This document shows positions 42,033 through 50,980 of a stretch of DNA of 64,000 bases, in pieces. The stretch lies in contig NZ_JAVBIK010000001.1 in NCBI RefSeq assembly GCF_032193805.1, positions 1,102,033 through 1,166,032 on the forward strand, given 5' to 3'. The notes beneath the pieces were generated by a model, which saw only the letters and a program-made list of their open reading frames with translations, searched no databases and had not been told where the DNA came from. Origin of the DNA: Rhodoferax potami (lineage in GTDB: Bacteria; Pseudomonadota; Gammaproteobacteria; Burkholderiales; Burkholderiaceae_C). Both the position numbers and the translations under genes were made by a program. Each line of letters opens with the position of its first letter. Within the stretch, counting starts at the first letter, position 1.

Positions 42033-43373
42033 ATGCCGCCTACTGCCCCACCTTCCTCTGCGCCGGTCGTCAGCGCATCGCACATGCTCCGCACACACCA
42101 CATCAGTCTTGCGCTGGTGATAGGGGGCGTGACCCTGGCCTTGTTACTCGGGAGTTGGGCGGAATACAACCGCCAGAAAAGGGCCCTCAGCTGGGCACTC
42201 AGTGCCCAAGGGGAGCAGCTACAAACCGCCCTCAACGGGCCGCTGGATGCCGCACGCCAGCATGTGGCCGGCATGCGCCAGAGCGCCGAGCGCAACCTGC
42301 GTCAAGCCGGTTTTGTGGATGCCAGCCTGGCCGAGCGCCTGGAGCGCCGCAACCTCGCGCCCCTGCGGGATGCGCCTTGGGACCGGATGCCGCAAGACCT
42401 GGTCAAAGACATGGGTTCCATCCATGTGAACCCCAGCGCAGGCGGAGATTACCGGCGCGAGCTCAATGCCCCTTTGGGGGCGCTCGGACAGGTTGTTGCC
42501 GCCCACAACACCCAATCCCGCTTGGTGTGGAGCTATTTTTACGACGCGCCGCAGCGCTGGCGCTGGGTGTACCCCGCGCAATCGCGCGATGAGGTGTTTG
42601 CCGCCACCGGCAAATCCGACATGGGCACCGCGCTCGCCGTGTTCTGGGAGGCACAAGGCGCCCGCCCCGTGGAGGCAGCGGGCCCTACCCGCAACCCGCA
42701 AAAGGAACCGGTCTGGACCCTGCCACATACAGACACGCTCAAGGGCATTCCAGTGGTTTCCGTGTTGGCGCCGGTGTACGCCGGCAACGCCTATGTAGGC
42801 GTCATGGGAACCGACTTGGCAGTCGACGCGCTCAACGCCGTCATGCAACAACACCCGCTGACGCTGGGCCAAGCCTGGGTGATCGACACCGAAGGCCGCA
42901 CCTTGGCCGCCAGCGACAGCAAAGCGGCGCTGCCTGCGGGCCCCTACACCACCGAAGCCGGCTGGCTCCGGTTCGCCTTGCGGGGCTCGCCCTTCAGCCT
43001 GGTGATTTACCAGCCGGCAGAGGCCATGGCATCGCAAGCACTCAGTAAAACCTGGCCCATGTTGTTGACCGGCCTCCTCGGGCTGCTGGCCACTGCAGGC
43101 ACTGCGCTGTGGCTGAGCCGGCGCTTTACGCAGCCGGCCTTGCAGTTGGCCGACTATGTCCAGAACGCCGAGGGGCCCAACATCAAGCGCCCACCCAAGG
43201 TACCGGCCCTGTGGAAGCCCTGGTTTGTGCGGGCAGGACGCGCCGCCATCGACCGGCGAGACCAGCTGATGCACCACCACCAGCGCAGCAGCCAGCTGGA
43301 AAAACGCGTCGCACAGGTCGAGGCTCAGGCCCGCACCAGCGACAGCGCTCACGACAACCACAGCAAAATCTAA
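42033..43373 (+). CDS. Membrane-anchored Cache-type sensor protein without output domain
   Basis: A 446-residue protein. A first transmembrane helix (about residues 24-43, ISLALVIGGVTLALLLG) is followed by a periplasmic domain of about 280 residues with dCache-like features: WSYFYDAPQRWRWVYPA and PVVSVLAPVYAGNAYVGVMGTDLAVDAL. A second helix (TWPMLLTGLLGLLATAGTAL, about 332-351) follows, then a cytoplasmic tail of about 90 residues ending in a predicted coiled coil (QLEKRVAQVEAQA). No histidine kinase, GGDEF, EAL or chemoreceptor domain is visible. It may signal through a partner. The domain call is from pattern, not search. Confidence 0.7.
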   Translation: MPPTAPPSSAPVVSASHMLRTHHISLALVIGGVTLALLLGSWAEYNRQKRALSWALSAQGEQLQTALNGPLDAARQHVAGMRQSAERNLRQAGFVDASLAERLERRNLAPLRDAPWDRMPQDLVKDMGSIHVNPSAGGDYRRELNAPLGALGQVVAAHNTQSRLVWSYFYDAPQRWRWVYPAQSRDEVFAATGKSDMGTALAVFWEAQGARPVEAAGPTRNPQKEPVWTLPHTDTLKGIPVVSVLAPVYAGNAYVGVMGTDLAVDALNAVMQQHPLTLGQAWVIDTEGRTLAASDSKAALPAGPYTTEAGWLRFALRGSPFSLVIYQPAEAMASQALSKTWPMLLTGLLGLLATAGTALWLSRRFTQPALQLADYVQNAEGPNIKRPPKVPALWKPWFVRAGRAAIDRRDQLMHHHQRSSQLEKRVAQVEAQARTSDSAHDNHSKI

Positions 43374-43414
43374 ATGCATTCGCCCGAGTATTCGGGCTCT
43401 CAGGGAAACACGCT

Positions 43415-44530
43415 TTGAAGAAACTTTTGAACCTCGTTTTGGGGGTCGTGGGCTGCGCCACGCTGTATCTGCTCTTGTGGCCAGTCCCGGTGAGCCCCGT
43501 GGCGTGGGATGCGCCCACCGCACCCGGCTATCAAGGCCCCCACGCCGTCAACGACCGGCTGAGCGGTTTAAAAATGATCAACCTGCACGGCGAAGTGGGG
43601 CCGGAACACATCCAGTTCGGCCGCGACAGCAAGCTCTACACGACGGTGGCTAGCGGCAACATCTTGCGCATGGAGGCCGACGGCAGCGCGCAGCAGGTGT
43701 TTGCCAACACCGGTGGTCGGGTGCTCGGTTTTGACTTTGATGCAGAGGGCAACCTGATTGCGGCGGATGCGTTCAAAGGGCTGCTGTCCATCGCGCCGGA
43801 CGCCAAAGTGACCGTGCTCACCGACACGGTGAACGGCGACCCGATCCGCTATGCAGATGCGGTGGTAGTCGCTCAAAACGGCAAGATGTATTTCAGCGAT
43901 GCATCCACCCGCTTTGCACCCAAAGATTGGGGCGGCACCTTCGAGGCAAGCCTGCTCGACATCGTGGAGCAGTCCAGCACCGGTCGCATTCTGGAATACG
44001 ACCCTGCCACCAAAGCCACCCGCCTGGTCGCGACCGGCTTGAGCTTTGCCAACGGCGTGGCACTGAGCCAGGACGAGCAGTCACTGTTTGTGAACGAAAC
44101 CGGCAAATACCGGGTCTGGAAGATTGCGGTCAGCGCCCACCAGCTCGACGTGCGCACACTTGACACCCACACCCAAGGCACCACACAAGCCCGGGTGCTG
44201 CTGGACAACCTGCCCGGCTACCCTGACAACCTGATGCGCGGCCTAGACGGAAAGATCTGGCTGGGCTTTGCCAAGCCCCGCAACGCCACCATCGACAACT
44301 TGTCGGCCATGCCATGGCTGCGCAGCCTCACTCTGCGCTTGCCGCGCGTGCTGTGGCCCATCCCCAAGGCCTACGGCCATGTGATCGCCTTCACCGAAGA
44401 CGGCAAAGTAGTGGCCGACCTGCAAGACCCGAGCGGCAGTTACCCCGAAACCACGGCGATTACCGAAACCAAAGACCGCCTGTATGTGCAGAGCCTGCAC
44501 GCCCACGGGCTGGGCTGGCTGCCCAAGTAA
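43415..44530 (+). CDS. SMP-30/gluconolactonase-like beta-propeller protein
   Basis: A 371-residue protein. The likely start is TTG at 43415 (AGGGA ten bases before), giving a hydrophobic anchor MKKLLNLVLGVVGCATLYLL. The body is a six-bladed propeller with GPEHIQFGRDSKLYTTVASGNI, YADAVVVAQNGKMYFSDASTRF (about 148-169) and LSFANGVALSQDEQSLFVNETGKYRVWKI, resembling strictosidine-synthase/SMP-30 family lactonases. It would sit in the periplasm tethered to the membrane. The substrate is unknown. A hairpin, GCCCGA-GTAT-TCGGGC (43382-43397), lies just upstream. Confidence 0.85.
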   Translation: MKKLLNLVLGVVGCATLYLLLWPVPVSPVAWDAPTAPGYQGPHAVNDRLSGLKMINLHGEVGPEHIQFGRDSKLYTTVASGNILRMEADGSAQQVFANTGGRVLGFDFDAEGNLIAADAFKGLLSIAPDAKVTVLTDTVNGDPIRYADAVVVAQNGKMYFSDASTRFAPKDWGGTFEASLLDIVEQSSTGRILEYDPATKATRLVATGLSFANGVALSQDEQSLFVNETGKYRVWKIAVSAHQLDVRTLDTHTQGTTQARVLLDNLPGYPDNLMRGLDGKIWLGFAKPRNATIDNLSAMPWLRSLTLRLPRVLWPIPKAYGHVIAFTEDGKVVADLQDPSGSYPETTAITETKDRLYVQSLHAHGLGWLPK

Positions 44531-44535
44531 AGCGC

Positions 44536-45420
44536 TTACTGCACCAGCCCGGCCGCCACCGCTGGCGGCTCGCGCTTGGCAGTGACCGCGCTGCCGGCTG
44601 CAGCACCCATGATGAACACAATCGCCCACCACTGCTGGGCGCTGAGTTGCTCATGGAGCAACATCAGGCCTAACAAGGCCGCCACCGCCGGCTCCATGCT
44701 GGTCATGATGCCGAAGGCCTCTTGCGGCAGGCGCTTGAGGGCCACCATCTCCAGCGAGATAGGTAGGGCGCTTGAGATCGCGGCCACCACCAGCCCGATC
44801 CATAAAACGTGTGGATCCAGCAGAGCCGCACCCGCGTGCCAGATGCCAAAGGGCACTACGGTAATGGCGGCCACCGTGAGCCCCAGTGCCACCGAGTGGC
44901 CTGCGTGCAAATGGCCCACCCGCTTGCCGAACACGATGTAAGCGCCCCAAAACGCGGCGGCCGCCAAGGCATAGAGCACGCCGGTCACATCCAGCGACTG
45001 CACGTTGCCGCCGAACGGCAGCAATAGGCCCAGACCCGCAATCGCCAGCGCCAGCCACACAAAGTCCACCGGCTTGCGCGACGAATAGAGGGCCACCGCC
45101 AAAGGCCCCGAAAACTCAATCGCCACCGCAATGCCGAATGGAATGGTGCGCAGCGACATGTAAAACAGCAAGTTCATCAGCCCCAGCGCCACGCCGTAAC
45201 GCAGCAGTGACATGCGGTCGGCCGGCGCCAGTGCCCAGCGCCAGGGCCGCCAGATCAGCAAGAGCAACAGGGCCGAAAACCCCACGCGCAAGGCGGTGGT
45301 GCCCAGGGACCCGACCACGGGAAAGAGCTGTTTGGCGATCGACGTGCCCAGCCCCAAGGCGGTGACAGAACCCAAAACCGCCAACAAAGGCAGCACATGA
45401 TGAAAGCGGTGTGAAGACAT
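44536..45420 (-). CDS. rhtA: DMT-family amino-acid exporter, RhtA-like
   Basis: A 294-residue inner-membrane protein with about ten hydrophobic helices and two EamA repeats (about residues 10-135 and 145-280). GLGTSIAKQLFPVVG, SLRTIPFGIAVAIEFSGPL and PISLEMVALKRLPQEAFGIMTSMEPAVAALLGL match the threonine/homoserine exporter RhtA as recalled. It would export amino acids using the proton gradient. It is convergent with the SMP-30-like gene. The substrate is inferred. Confidence 0.82.
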   Translation of the reverse strand: MSSHRFHHVLPLLAVLGSVTALGLGTSIAKQLFPVVGSLGTTALRVGFSALLLLLIWRPWRWALAPADRMSLLRYGVALGLMNLLFYMSLRTIPFGIAVAIEFSGPLAVALYSSRKPVDFVWLALAIAGLGLLLPFGGNVQSLDVTGVLYALAAAAFWGAYIVFGKRVGHLHAGHSVALGLTVAAITVVPFGIWHAGAALLDPHVLWIGLVVAAISSALPISLEMVALKRLPQEAFGIMTSMEPAVAALLGLMLLHEQLSAQQWWAIVFIMGAAAGSAVTAKREPPAVAAGLVQ

Positions 45421-45488
45421 GCCTTGACGATAACCGCTGCAACTCGGGTATAAACCCGTCTCCCAAATTCAATACCAAGGCCCGCGCC

Positions 45489-46160
45489 ATGACTGCCCTG
45501 CTCGACTGCATCGAACTCGAATCCGCCCCCAACCCCACGGCCGCCGTCATCTGGATGCACGGGCTGGGCGCTACCAGCGATGACTTTGCAGGCCTGGTGC
45601 CCGAGCTGGACTTGGAAGGCTGCCAGCCTATCCGCTTTGTGTTTCCGCAGGCGCCCAGCATCCCGATCACCATCAACGGTGGCTATGTGATGCCCGGCTG
45701 GTACGACCTGTATGGCATGGACCTGGTGAGCAAGCAGGATGCGGCGGGCATCCAGCGCTCTGAGGCGGCGATTGCGGCCCTGGTGGATCGCGAAGTGGCC
45801 CGTGGCATCGCGGCCGATCACATCGTGTTGGCGGGTTTTAGCCAAGGCTGCGCCATGGCACTGCACACCGCCTTGCGCCTGCCACACAAAATTGCGGGCG
45901 TCATGGCCCTGTCCGGCTACCTGCCGCTGGCAGACCGCTTTGCCACCGAGCGCAACGCCGCCAACGCATCTACCCCCATCTTCATGGCCCACGGCACCCA
46001 AGACCCGGTGGTGATCTTGAAGCGCGGCGAAGACTCGCGCGATGCACTGGCCGCCCTCGGCCACAAGGTGCAGTGGCACACCTACCCCATGCCGCACAGC
46101 GTGCACCCGCGTGAGATTGCTGACATTGCCGCCTTTTTGAAGCAGGTGCTGCCCGCGTGA
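45489..46160 (+). CDS. Carboxylesterase/phospholipase (alpha/beta hydrolase)
   Basis: A 223-residue cytoplasmic hydrolase. It has AVIWMHGLGATSDDFAGLVPEL (about 18-39), the nucleophile elbow LAGFSQGCAMAL (G-x-S-x-G near 117-121), the acid in MAHGTQDPVV and the catalytic His in YPMPHSVHP. Length and motifs fit bacterial carboxylesterase II / acyl-protein thioesterase-like enzymes acting on short to medium acyl esters. The TGA stop overlaps the ATG of the Hsp70 gene, so the two are coupled. Confidence 0.92.
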   Translation: MTALLDCIELESAPNPTAAVIWMHGLGATSDDFAGLVPELDLEGCQPIRFVFPQAPSIPITINGGYVMPGWYDLYGMDLVSKQDAAGIQRSEAAIAALVDREVARGIAADHIVLAGFSQGCAMALHTALRLPHKIAGVMALSGYLPLADRFATERNAANASTPIFMAHGTQDPVVILKRGEDSRDALAALGHKVQWHTYPMPHSVHPREIADIAAFLKQVLPA

Positions 46161-47422
46161 TGGAGACTGTTCGCCCCCTGGTGCTGGGCATTGACTTCGG
46201 CACCTCGAATTCCGCCTGTGCACTGATCGACGCGCAAGGCGCCTTGCAGGTCATCCCGCTGGACGGCGCTAAGGCTGAAATGCCCACCGCCCTGTTTTTT
46301 GCCAGCGAAACCCACAGCGTGCTCTTTGGAGCCGAGGCCATGCAGGCCTACCTGAATGGCACTGAGGGTCGCTTGCTGCGCTCGCTCAAAAGCCTGATGG
46401 GCAGCCGCCTGATGGACGAGTACACCGCCGTGGGCGATAAGAGCATCCGCTTCTTTGACATCGTGGTGCTGTTCTTCAAAGAGCTCAAGCGCCGGTGCGA
46501 AGCCCATGTGGGCCAGCCCCTGACCCACGCCATGCTGGGCCGCCCGGTGCACTTTGTAGACGACGATGCCGAGCGCGACCAGTTGGCACAAGAGACGCTG
46601 GGCCGCGCCGCGACAGAGGCCGGCTTCACCCACATTGCCTACCAGCTCGAACCCATTGCCGCCGCGCTGGACTACGAGCAGCGCGTAGCCAAAGAGACTA
46701 CGGCACTGGTAGTGGACATTGGCGGCGGCACCTCCGACTTCACGGTGATCCGCCTCAACCCCGAGCGCAGCGCGCAGGGCGACCGCACCGCAGACATTTT
46801 GGCCACCACAGGCGTGCACATCGGCGGCACCGACTTTGACCGCTTGCTGGACCTGACCACCGTCATGCCCCACTTGGGCTACAAGCACGTAGGCACCGGC
46901 GGGCGCATTGTGCCCAGCAGCGTATTTTTTGACCTGAGCACTTGGCACCTGATTCACCAGGCCTACACCCGCAAGTCCATGCACTTTGCGAAGGAGCTGT
47001 GGACCGACTACACCGACCAGGCCCTGCACCGCCGCCTGATGGATGCGCTGGAAGAGCAGCACGGCCACCGCATGCTGGCTAGCGTGGAAGCCGCCAAGAT
47101 TGCCTGCTCCATCAGCGGTGATGGCGCGGTGGTCAACCTCGACTTTCTGGACCGCAGCCTGGCCCCCACGGTGGACGCGGCGAACATGGAATCCGCCCTG
47201 CACGCCTCGCTGGCGCAAGTGGTGCAGTGCGCCCAGGACTGCGTGGCCGCTGCCGGCCTGCAGGCCGTGGACGCGGTGTACCTGACCGGTGGTTCTTCCG
47301 CACTGCGCACCCTGATCGCAGCGCTTCGCGCTGCCATGCCCGAAGCAACGCTGGTGGAAGGCAACCGCTTTGGTGGCGTAGCCGCCGGGCTGGCGTGGGC
47401 GGGTGCGGTTCACCCGTATTGA
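46160..47422 (+). CDS. yegD: Short Hsp70-family protein (YegD-like)
   Basis: A 420-residue actin/Hsp70 ATPase domain. It shows phosphate-1 LGIDFGTSNSACALID (about 9-24), phosphate-2 VVDIGGGTSDFTVIRL (about 185-200) and the adenosine motif VYLTGGSSALRTLIAAL (about 374-390). The C-terminal substrate-binding domain of DnaK is absent, as in YegD. It may be a chaperone-like regulator; clients are unknown. The ATG at 46160 overlaps the esterase stop; GTG at 46157 is possible. Confidence 0.88.
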   Translation: METVRPLVLGIDFGTSNSACALIDAQGALQVIPLDGAKAEMPTALFFASETHSVLFGAEAMQAYLNGTEGRLLRSLKSLMGSRLMDEYTAVGDKSIRFFDIVVLFFKELKRRCEAHVGQPLTHAMLGRPVHFVDDDAERDQLAQETLGRAATEAGFTHIAYQLEPIAAALDYEQRVAKETTALVVDIGGGTSDFTVIRLNPERSAQGDRTADILATTGVHIGGTDFDRLLDLTTVMPHLGYKHVGTGGRIVPSSVFFDLSTWHLIHQAYTRKSMHFAKELWTDYTDQALHRRLMDALEEQHGHRMLASVEAAKIACSISGDGAVVNLDFLDRSLAPTVDAANMESALHASLAQVVQCAQDCVAAAGLQAVDAVYLTGGSSALRTLIAALRAAMPEATLVEGNRFGGVAAGLAWAGAVHPY

Positions 47423-47903
47423 GGCACAGCCACCTCAGTGCGAATTTGCTATATTTTTAATAGCTACTCGCGGCTTATTTATCTGGGCTAGAGGTACTTT
47501 TCACTCTAAATTGAGTGGTAAGCCTAGCGCTCTTATCAGCCCCGTCTTGTGGGCGGCGTCCGCCTCGGCCCGACGAAAGACGACGATCAGGTCAACGTGG
47601 TCAGTGGATGGGTACCAAGTAGAGGGCTTTCAGTGGGTGGCGTATGGCCGGGTTAGACGATGTGCAGCCTTTTACGAGCATCCGCTGTTTCGCAACCTTT
47701 TGGCAACAGCGCCATTGGTGCACATCGGCACATTCAGGGCGCCTCTTATTCCTGTTGCAGATTTACCAATAACTGTCGAGGTCCCTTGCACATCGGCTGC
47801 GCCACGGCCGACGTCCGAAATAGAAGCGATCTGGGTTTCGCCCTAGCGAGCTTTGAAAAATATACTCTTGAACCATAGTAATAACTCCAAGGGAGGGCCC
47901 TCT
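47423..47903. other. Gene-free stretch before mcrB
   Basis: About 480 bases with no convincing gene. A dispersed repeat copy occupies 47446-47500. The open frame to 47846 encodes a low-quality peptide that starts inside yegD and spans the repeat, so it is not credited. A TATACT -10-like hexamer (47861-47866) lies 38 bases ahead of the mcrB ATG with no good -35. This is probably a junction where the McrBC pair was inserted. Confidence 0.5.
47446..47500 (-). repeat. Dispersed repeat family copy, intergenic
   Basis: Plus strand TTGCTATATTTTTAATAGCT, ACTCGCGGCTTATTTATC and GGGCTAGAGG follow the order of the other copies (TTGCTAT-N-ATAGCT-N-CGCG-N-GCTA) in reverse orientation to the 36190 copy. 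It lies 24 bases after the yegD stop. Confidence 0.6.
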
Positions 47904-49724
47904 ATGTCCTTATTCCACGACAAGATTGATGGTGTGCCGCAGTTTGTGAGCTACTTCCCAGCTGTACACCGAGCAATGCAGCACTTTGGGGGGCAAGCAG
48001 TGCCCAAGCAGGTATATGCCTTTATTGCAGAGCACGAAGGGCTTACTGCGGAGGACATAGCCCACAAGAACAAAAACGGTGGTCCCACTTTTGAGAACCG
48101 TGCAGCATGGGCGCGGTTTTACATGACCAAAGCGGGCTGGATGTATGCCCCGAAGCATGGTATCTGGGCGCTATCAGAGGACGGCGTTAAAGCTAAAGAG
48201 CTATCGCTTGAACATGCTGTTGCCATGTTTAAAAGCGTAGCTACAAAGCTCAAAGGTCATGAGGAAGACGTCAGCGTACCTGAGGACGTTGAGCCTGAAA
48301 CCGCGCAGTACTGGTTTGTCGGCGCAGCATGGGATAACAACGATCAGATGTCCCGTTTCCTAAGCGAAGGGATTTGGCAAAACGGCCATGAGCACAAGTT
48401 TTCCGACCTCGTACGCGGCATGAAGCCAGGTGACCGCATCGCGATCAAATCCAGTTTTGTGCGCAAGCACAACCTCCCATTTGATAACAAAGGTGTGCGA
48501 ATCAGTGGCATGAAAATTAAGGCTACGGGCGTTATCACGCGCAATCACGGCGATGGCAGGACTGTGGATGTGGCCTGGCAAGTACCCGTGGAACAACCCC
48601 GAGAGTGGTATTTTTACACCTACCGGACGACGGTAAGCCGCGCCCGCGTAGAGGATGAAGGGCTAGCCTGTAAATTGGTGGCGTTTGTTTTTGACGGAGC
48701 AGCGCAAGACTACGACTTTTTCATGTCGTACCCCTATTGGCGCGATCGATTTGTAAGTCCCGATGCGGATGCACTGTCACAAGAAAACTCTGAAAGCAGC
48801 GAAGACTTGTTAGATGAAGAAGAGCAAACCTCCGTGGCTGCTGTGTATGACATAGGTGACATCGTGACGGAAGGGTGCTTCATGCAAGAAGCCGCACTGC
48901 ACAGCATTTTGGGGCTATGGCGCGCCAAGAAAAACCTGATTTTGCAAGGCCCGCCAGGTACAGGCAAAACCTGGCTGGCAAAGCGGCTGGCCAAAGCTTT
49001 GATTGGCCTTAAGACGGTGCCTGATGAGCAGTTACGCGTCGTGCAATTTCACCCTGCGCTCTCGTATGAAGACTTTGTCCGTGGCTACCGCCCCGGCGGG
49101 GATGGACGATTGACTCTCACAGATGGTGTGTTCCTGCAGGTGGTACAGGCAGCCATTGCCCAGCCCGACATGGAGCATGTTTTAGTGATTGAAGAAATCA
49201 ACCGTGGGAACCCCGCGCAGGTGCTCGGTGAGATGTTGACTCTGCTAGAGAGCAGCAAGCGTTCCCGCGCCGATGCAATTGAACTGGCGTATTCCAAGGC
49301 ACGTGGCGAGAAGGTGTATGTGCCCGAGAACCTGTATGTAATTGGGACTATGAATGTGGCTGACCGCTCGCTAGCACTGGTTGATTTGGCTCTACGTCGG
49401 CGTTTTGCGTTTGTGAACTTGGTGCCGAATTTAAATGAAGCTTGGCAGCAGTGGTGTGGGAGCAAGGGGTTGAATGCAACAGCAATTGACCACATTCAGT
49501 CCCGCATGCAAAGTTTGAATGAAGAAATCGCAGCTGACCGCGCGTTAGGGCCACAGTTCCAAATCGGCCATTCTTATGTAACCCCGCATGAACACGTGCA
49601 CGATTCGCAAAAATGGTTTTCAGACATAGTGAGATCAGAAATTAGCTCCTTACTGCACGAATACTGGTTTGATACGCCACAGCGTGCGGATGAAGCCATC
49701 GCTCAATTACTCAAGCTTGGATAG
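47904..49724 (+). CDS. mcrB: McrB-like AAA+ GTPase of a modified-DNA restriction system
   Basis: A 606-residue protein in three parts. Residues 1-95 look like an Mrr-N-type winged helix (VPKQVYAFIAEHEG, WARFYMTKAGWMYAPKHGIWALSEDG). Residues about 130-275 resemble an EVE/PUA-like modified-base reader (YWFVGAAWDNNDQMSRFL, VRGMKPGDRIAIKSSF). Residues 325-560 are the AAA+ motor: Walker A LQGPPGTGKTWLAKRLAKAL, Walker B HVLVIEEINRGNPAQVLGEML, and the McrB signature GTMNVADRSLALVDLALRRRF. It should use GTP to drive cleavage of methylated DNA with McrC. GGGAGG lies seven bases before the ATG at 47904. GC is lower than in neighbours. Confidence 0.88.
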   Translation: MSLFHDKIDGVPQFVSYFPAVHRAMQHFGGQAVPKQVYAFIAEHEGLTAEDIAHKNKNGGPTFENRAAWARFYMTKAGWMYAPKHGIWALSEDGVKAKELSLEHAVAMFKSVATKLKGHEEDVSVPEDVEPETAQYWFVGAAWDNNDQMSRFLSEGIWQNGHEHKFSDLVRGMKPGDRIAIKSSFVRKHNLPFDNKGVRISGMKIKATGVITRNHGDGRTVDVAWQVPVEQPREWYFYTYRTTVSRARVEDEGLACKLVAFVFDGAAQDYDFFMSYPYWRDRFVSPDADALSQENSESSEDLLDEEEQTSVAAVYDIGDIVTEGCFMQEAALHSILGLWRAKKNLILQGPPGTGKTWLAKRLAKALIGLKTVPDEQLRVVQFHPALSYEDFVRGYRPGGDGRLTLTDGVFLQVVQAAIAQPDMEHVLVIEEINRGNPAQVLGEMLTLLESSKRSRADAIELAYSKARGEKVYVPENLYVIGTMNVADRSLALVDLALRRRFAFVNLVPNLNEAWQQWCGSKGLNATAIDHIQSRMQSLNEEIAADRALGPQFQIGHSYVTPHEHVHDSQKWFSDIVRSEISSLLHEYWFDTPQRADEAIAQLLKLG

Positions 49725-49736
49725 AGGCACGTGGGA

Positions 49737-50810
49737 ATGGCCACACCCATACCTCTGCGCAATATTTGGCTGCTTTTTCTGTATGCGGCCGATTTGGTGC
49801 AATTTAAAGACAGCACTCAGGTAGAAGCTGAATCGGCCAGAAATCTGCCAGAACTGCTAGCGCGACTCCTTACTCAGGTAGTGCGGCAGCGATTGCGCAG
49901 CAACCTAAGCAGAGGTTATCAACCGAGGCATGCCGTGCTGTCGCGTGTGCGTGGTCGCATAGATGTATTGGCAACTGCATCCGGACAGTTGCTGGAACAA
50001 GGGCGTGTAGCTTGCAAATTTGAAGAACATACGCTGGACACCCCGCGTAACCAGTTGGTCCGTGCTGCACTAGAAAATCTAGCGATCAGGCTTGAACTGC
50101 CTGAGTTGGTACATGAATGCAAAGCGCTATCTCACCTAATGGCAAGCATGGGGGTTGGTAGCCAAAGGCCTTCTCGCTCCCAGTTAGCAACAGACCAAGT
50201 CAACCGCAATGAGACTACCGACTTGTTGATGTTGAGCCTAGCCAAGATGGTGTTTGAGGCTTTTATCCCCACTGAGGAAAATGGCCAAACAAATGCGGTT
50301 TTGGCGGATGCTGATGTGCATTTGGTACGCCGTTTGTTTGAAAAAGCAGTCGCCAATGCATTACGTATCCAGCTCCAGCCCGTTGGTTGGCAGGTCTTGC
50401 GCGGCCGCAAGCTTAGGTGGCCTGTGCAAGCGATATCAGAAGGACTTGATGCTCACTTGCCGGGTATGCAGACGGATATAGAACTACTGCACCATGCCCG
50501 GAAGCACAAGTTGGTGATTGACACCAAGTTCACCAACATCTTTACCTCAACGCAGTTCAAAGAACAGGTACTGCGCAGTGGGTACCTTTATCAGCTCTAC
50601 GCGTACTTGCGCACACAGGAAGATGCAACCTTAATGCGGGGTTGGCGCAGCGAAGGGATTTTGTTACATCCCCAGTGCGGCGAAACCCTTAATGCTTATA
50701 TGAGCGTGCAAGGCCATTGCATGAGATTTATGACGATTGACTTGATGAGTTCCGCTGAGGTGTTCGAGCAGCAACTTTTGAGTTTGGGTGAATCGATCGA
50801 GCATACGTAA
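49737..50810 (+). CDS. mcrC: McrC-like nuclease subunit
   Basis: A 357-residue protein that starts MATPIPLRNIWLLFLYAADL, typical of McrC-family proteins. The N-terminal half has SRVRGRIDV and TLDTPRNQLVRAALENL. The C-terminal PD-(D/E)xK nuclease core has LPGMQTDIELLHHARKHKLVIDTKF (about 247-271), where D-x(n)-D-x-K supplies the metal site. It cuts DNA when activated by the McrB hexamer. The ATG at 49737 has GAGG nine bases upstream; GTG 49731 is an alternative. It follows mcrB by 12 bases and shares its lower GC. Confidence 0.88.
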   Translation: MATPIPLRNIWLLFLYAADLVQFKDSTQVEAESARNLPELLARLLTQVVRQRLRSNLSRGYQPRHAVLSRVRGRIDVLATASGQLLEQGRVACKFEEHTLDTPRNQLVRAALENLAIRLELPELVHECKALSHLMASMGVGSQRPSRSQLATDQVNRNETTDLLMLSLAKMVFEAFIPTEENGQTNAVLADADVHLVRRLFEKAVANALRIQLQPVGWQVLRGRKLRWPVQAISEGLDAHLPGMQTDIELLHHARKHKLVIDTKFTNIFTSTQFKEQVLRSGYLYQLYAYLRTQEDATLMRGWRSEGILLHPQCGETLNAYMSVQGHCMRFMTIDLMSSAEVFEQQLLSLGESIEHT

Positions 50811-50903
50811 AGGTTCTTCCGCTACAAGCAAAAGCCATCACGCCTAAAGTGATTGACTGTTGCTTAGTAAGAATTTGCCGCGCAAACCGAAGCGCCGGCT
50901 CAA

Positions 50904-50934
50904 ACTGCTACGATTTTCATAGCTACCCGCACAG
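50904..50934 (-). repeat. Partial dispersed repeat copy after mcrC
   Basis: ACTGCTACGATTTTCATAGC followed by TACCCGCACAG resembles the TTGCTAT-N-ATAGCTAC-N-CGCA half of the family. It lies between mcrC and the convergent LysR gene. Confidence 0.4.
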
Positions 50935-50980
50935 CCTACACCTGAGCTTTCTGCCGATTTCATTCAAAAACCGCCCCACC

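Noticed and set aside
47403-47846. 147-codon frame between yegD and mcrB
   Set aside because: Starts inside yegD, crosses the repeat copy, and has no protein-family features or ribosome site.
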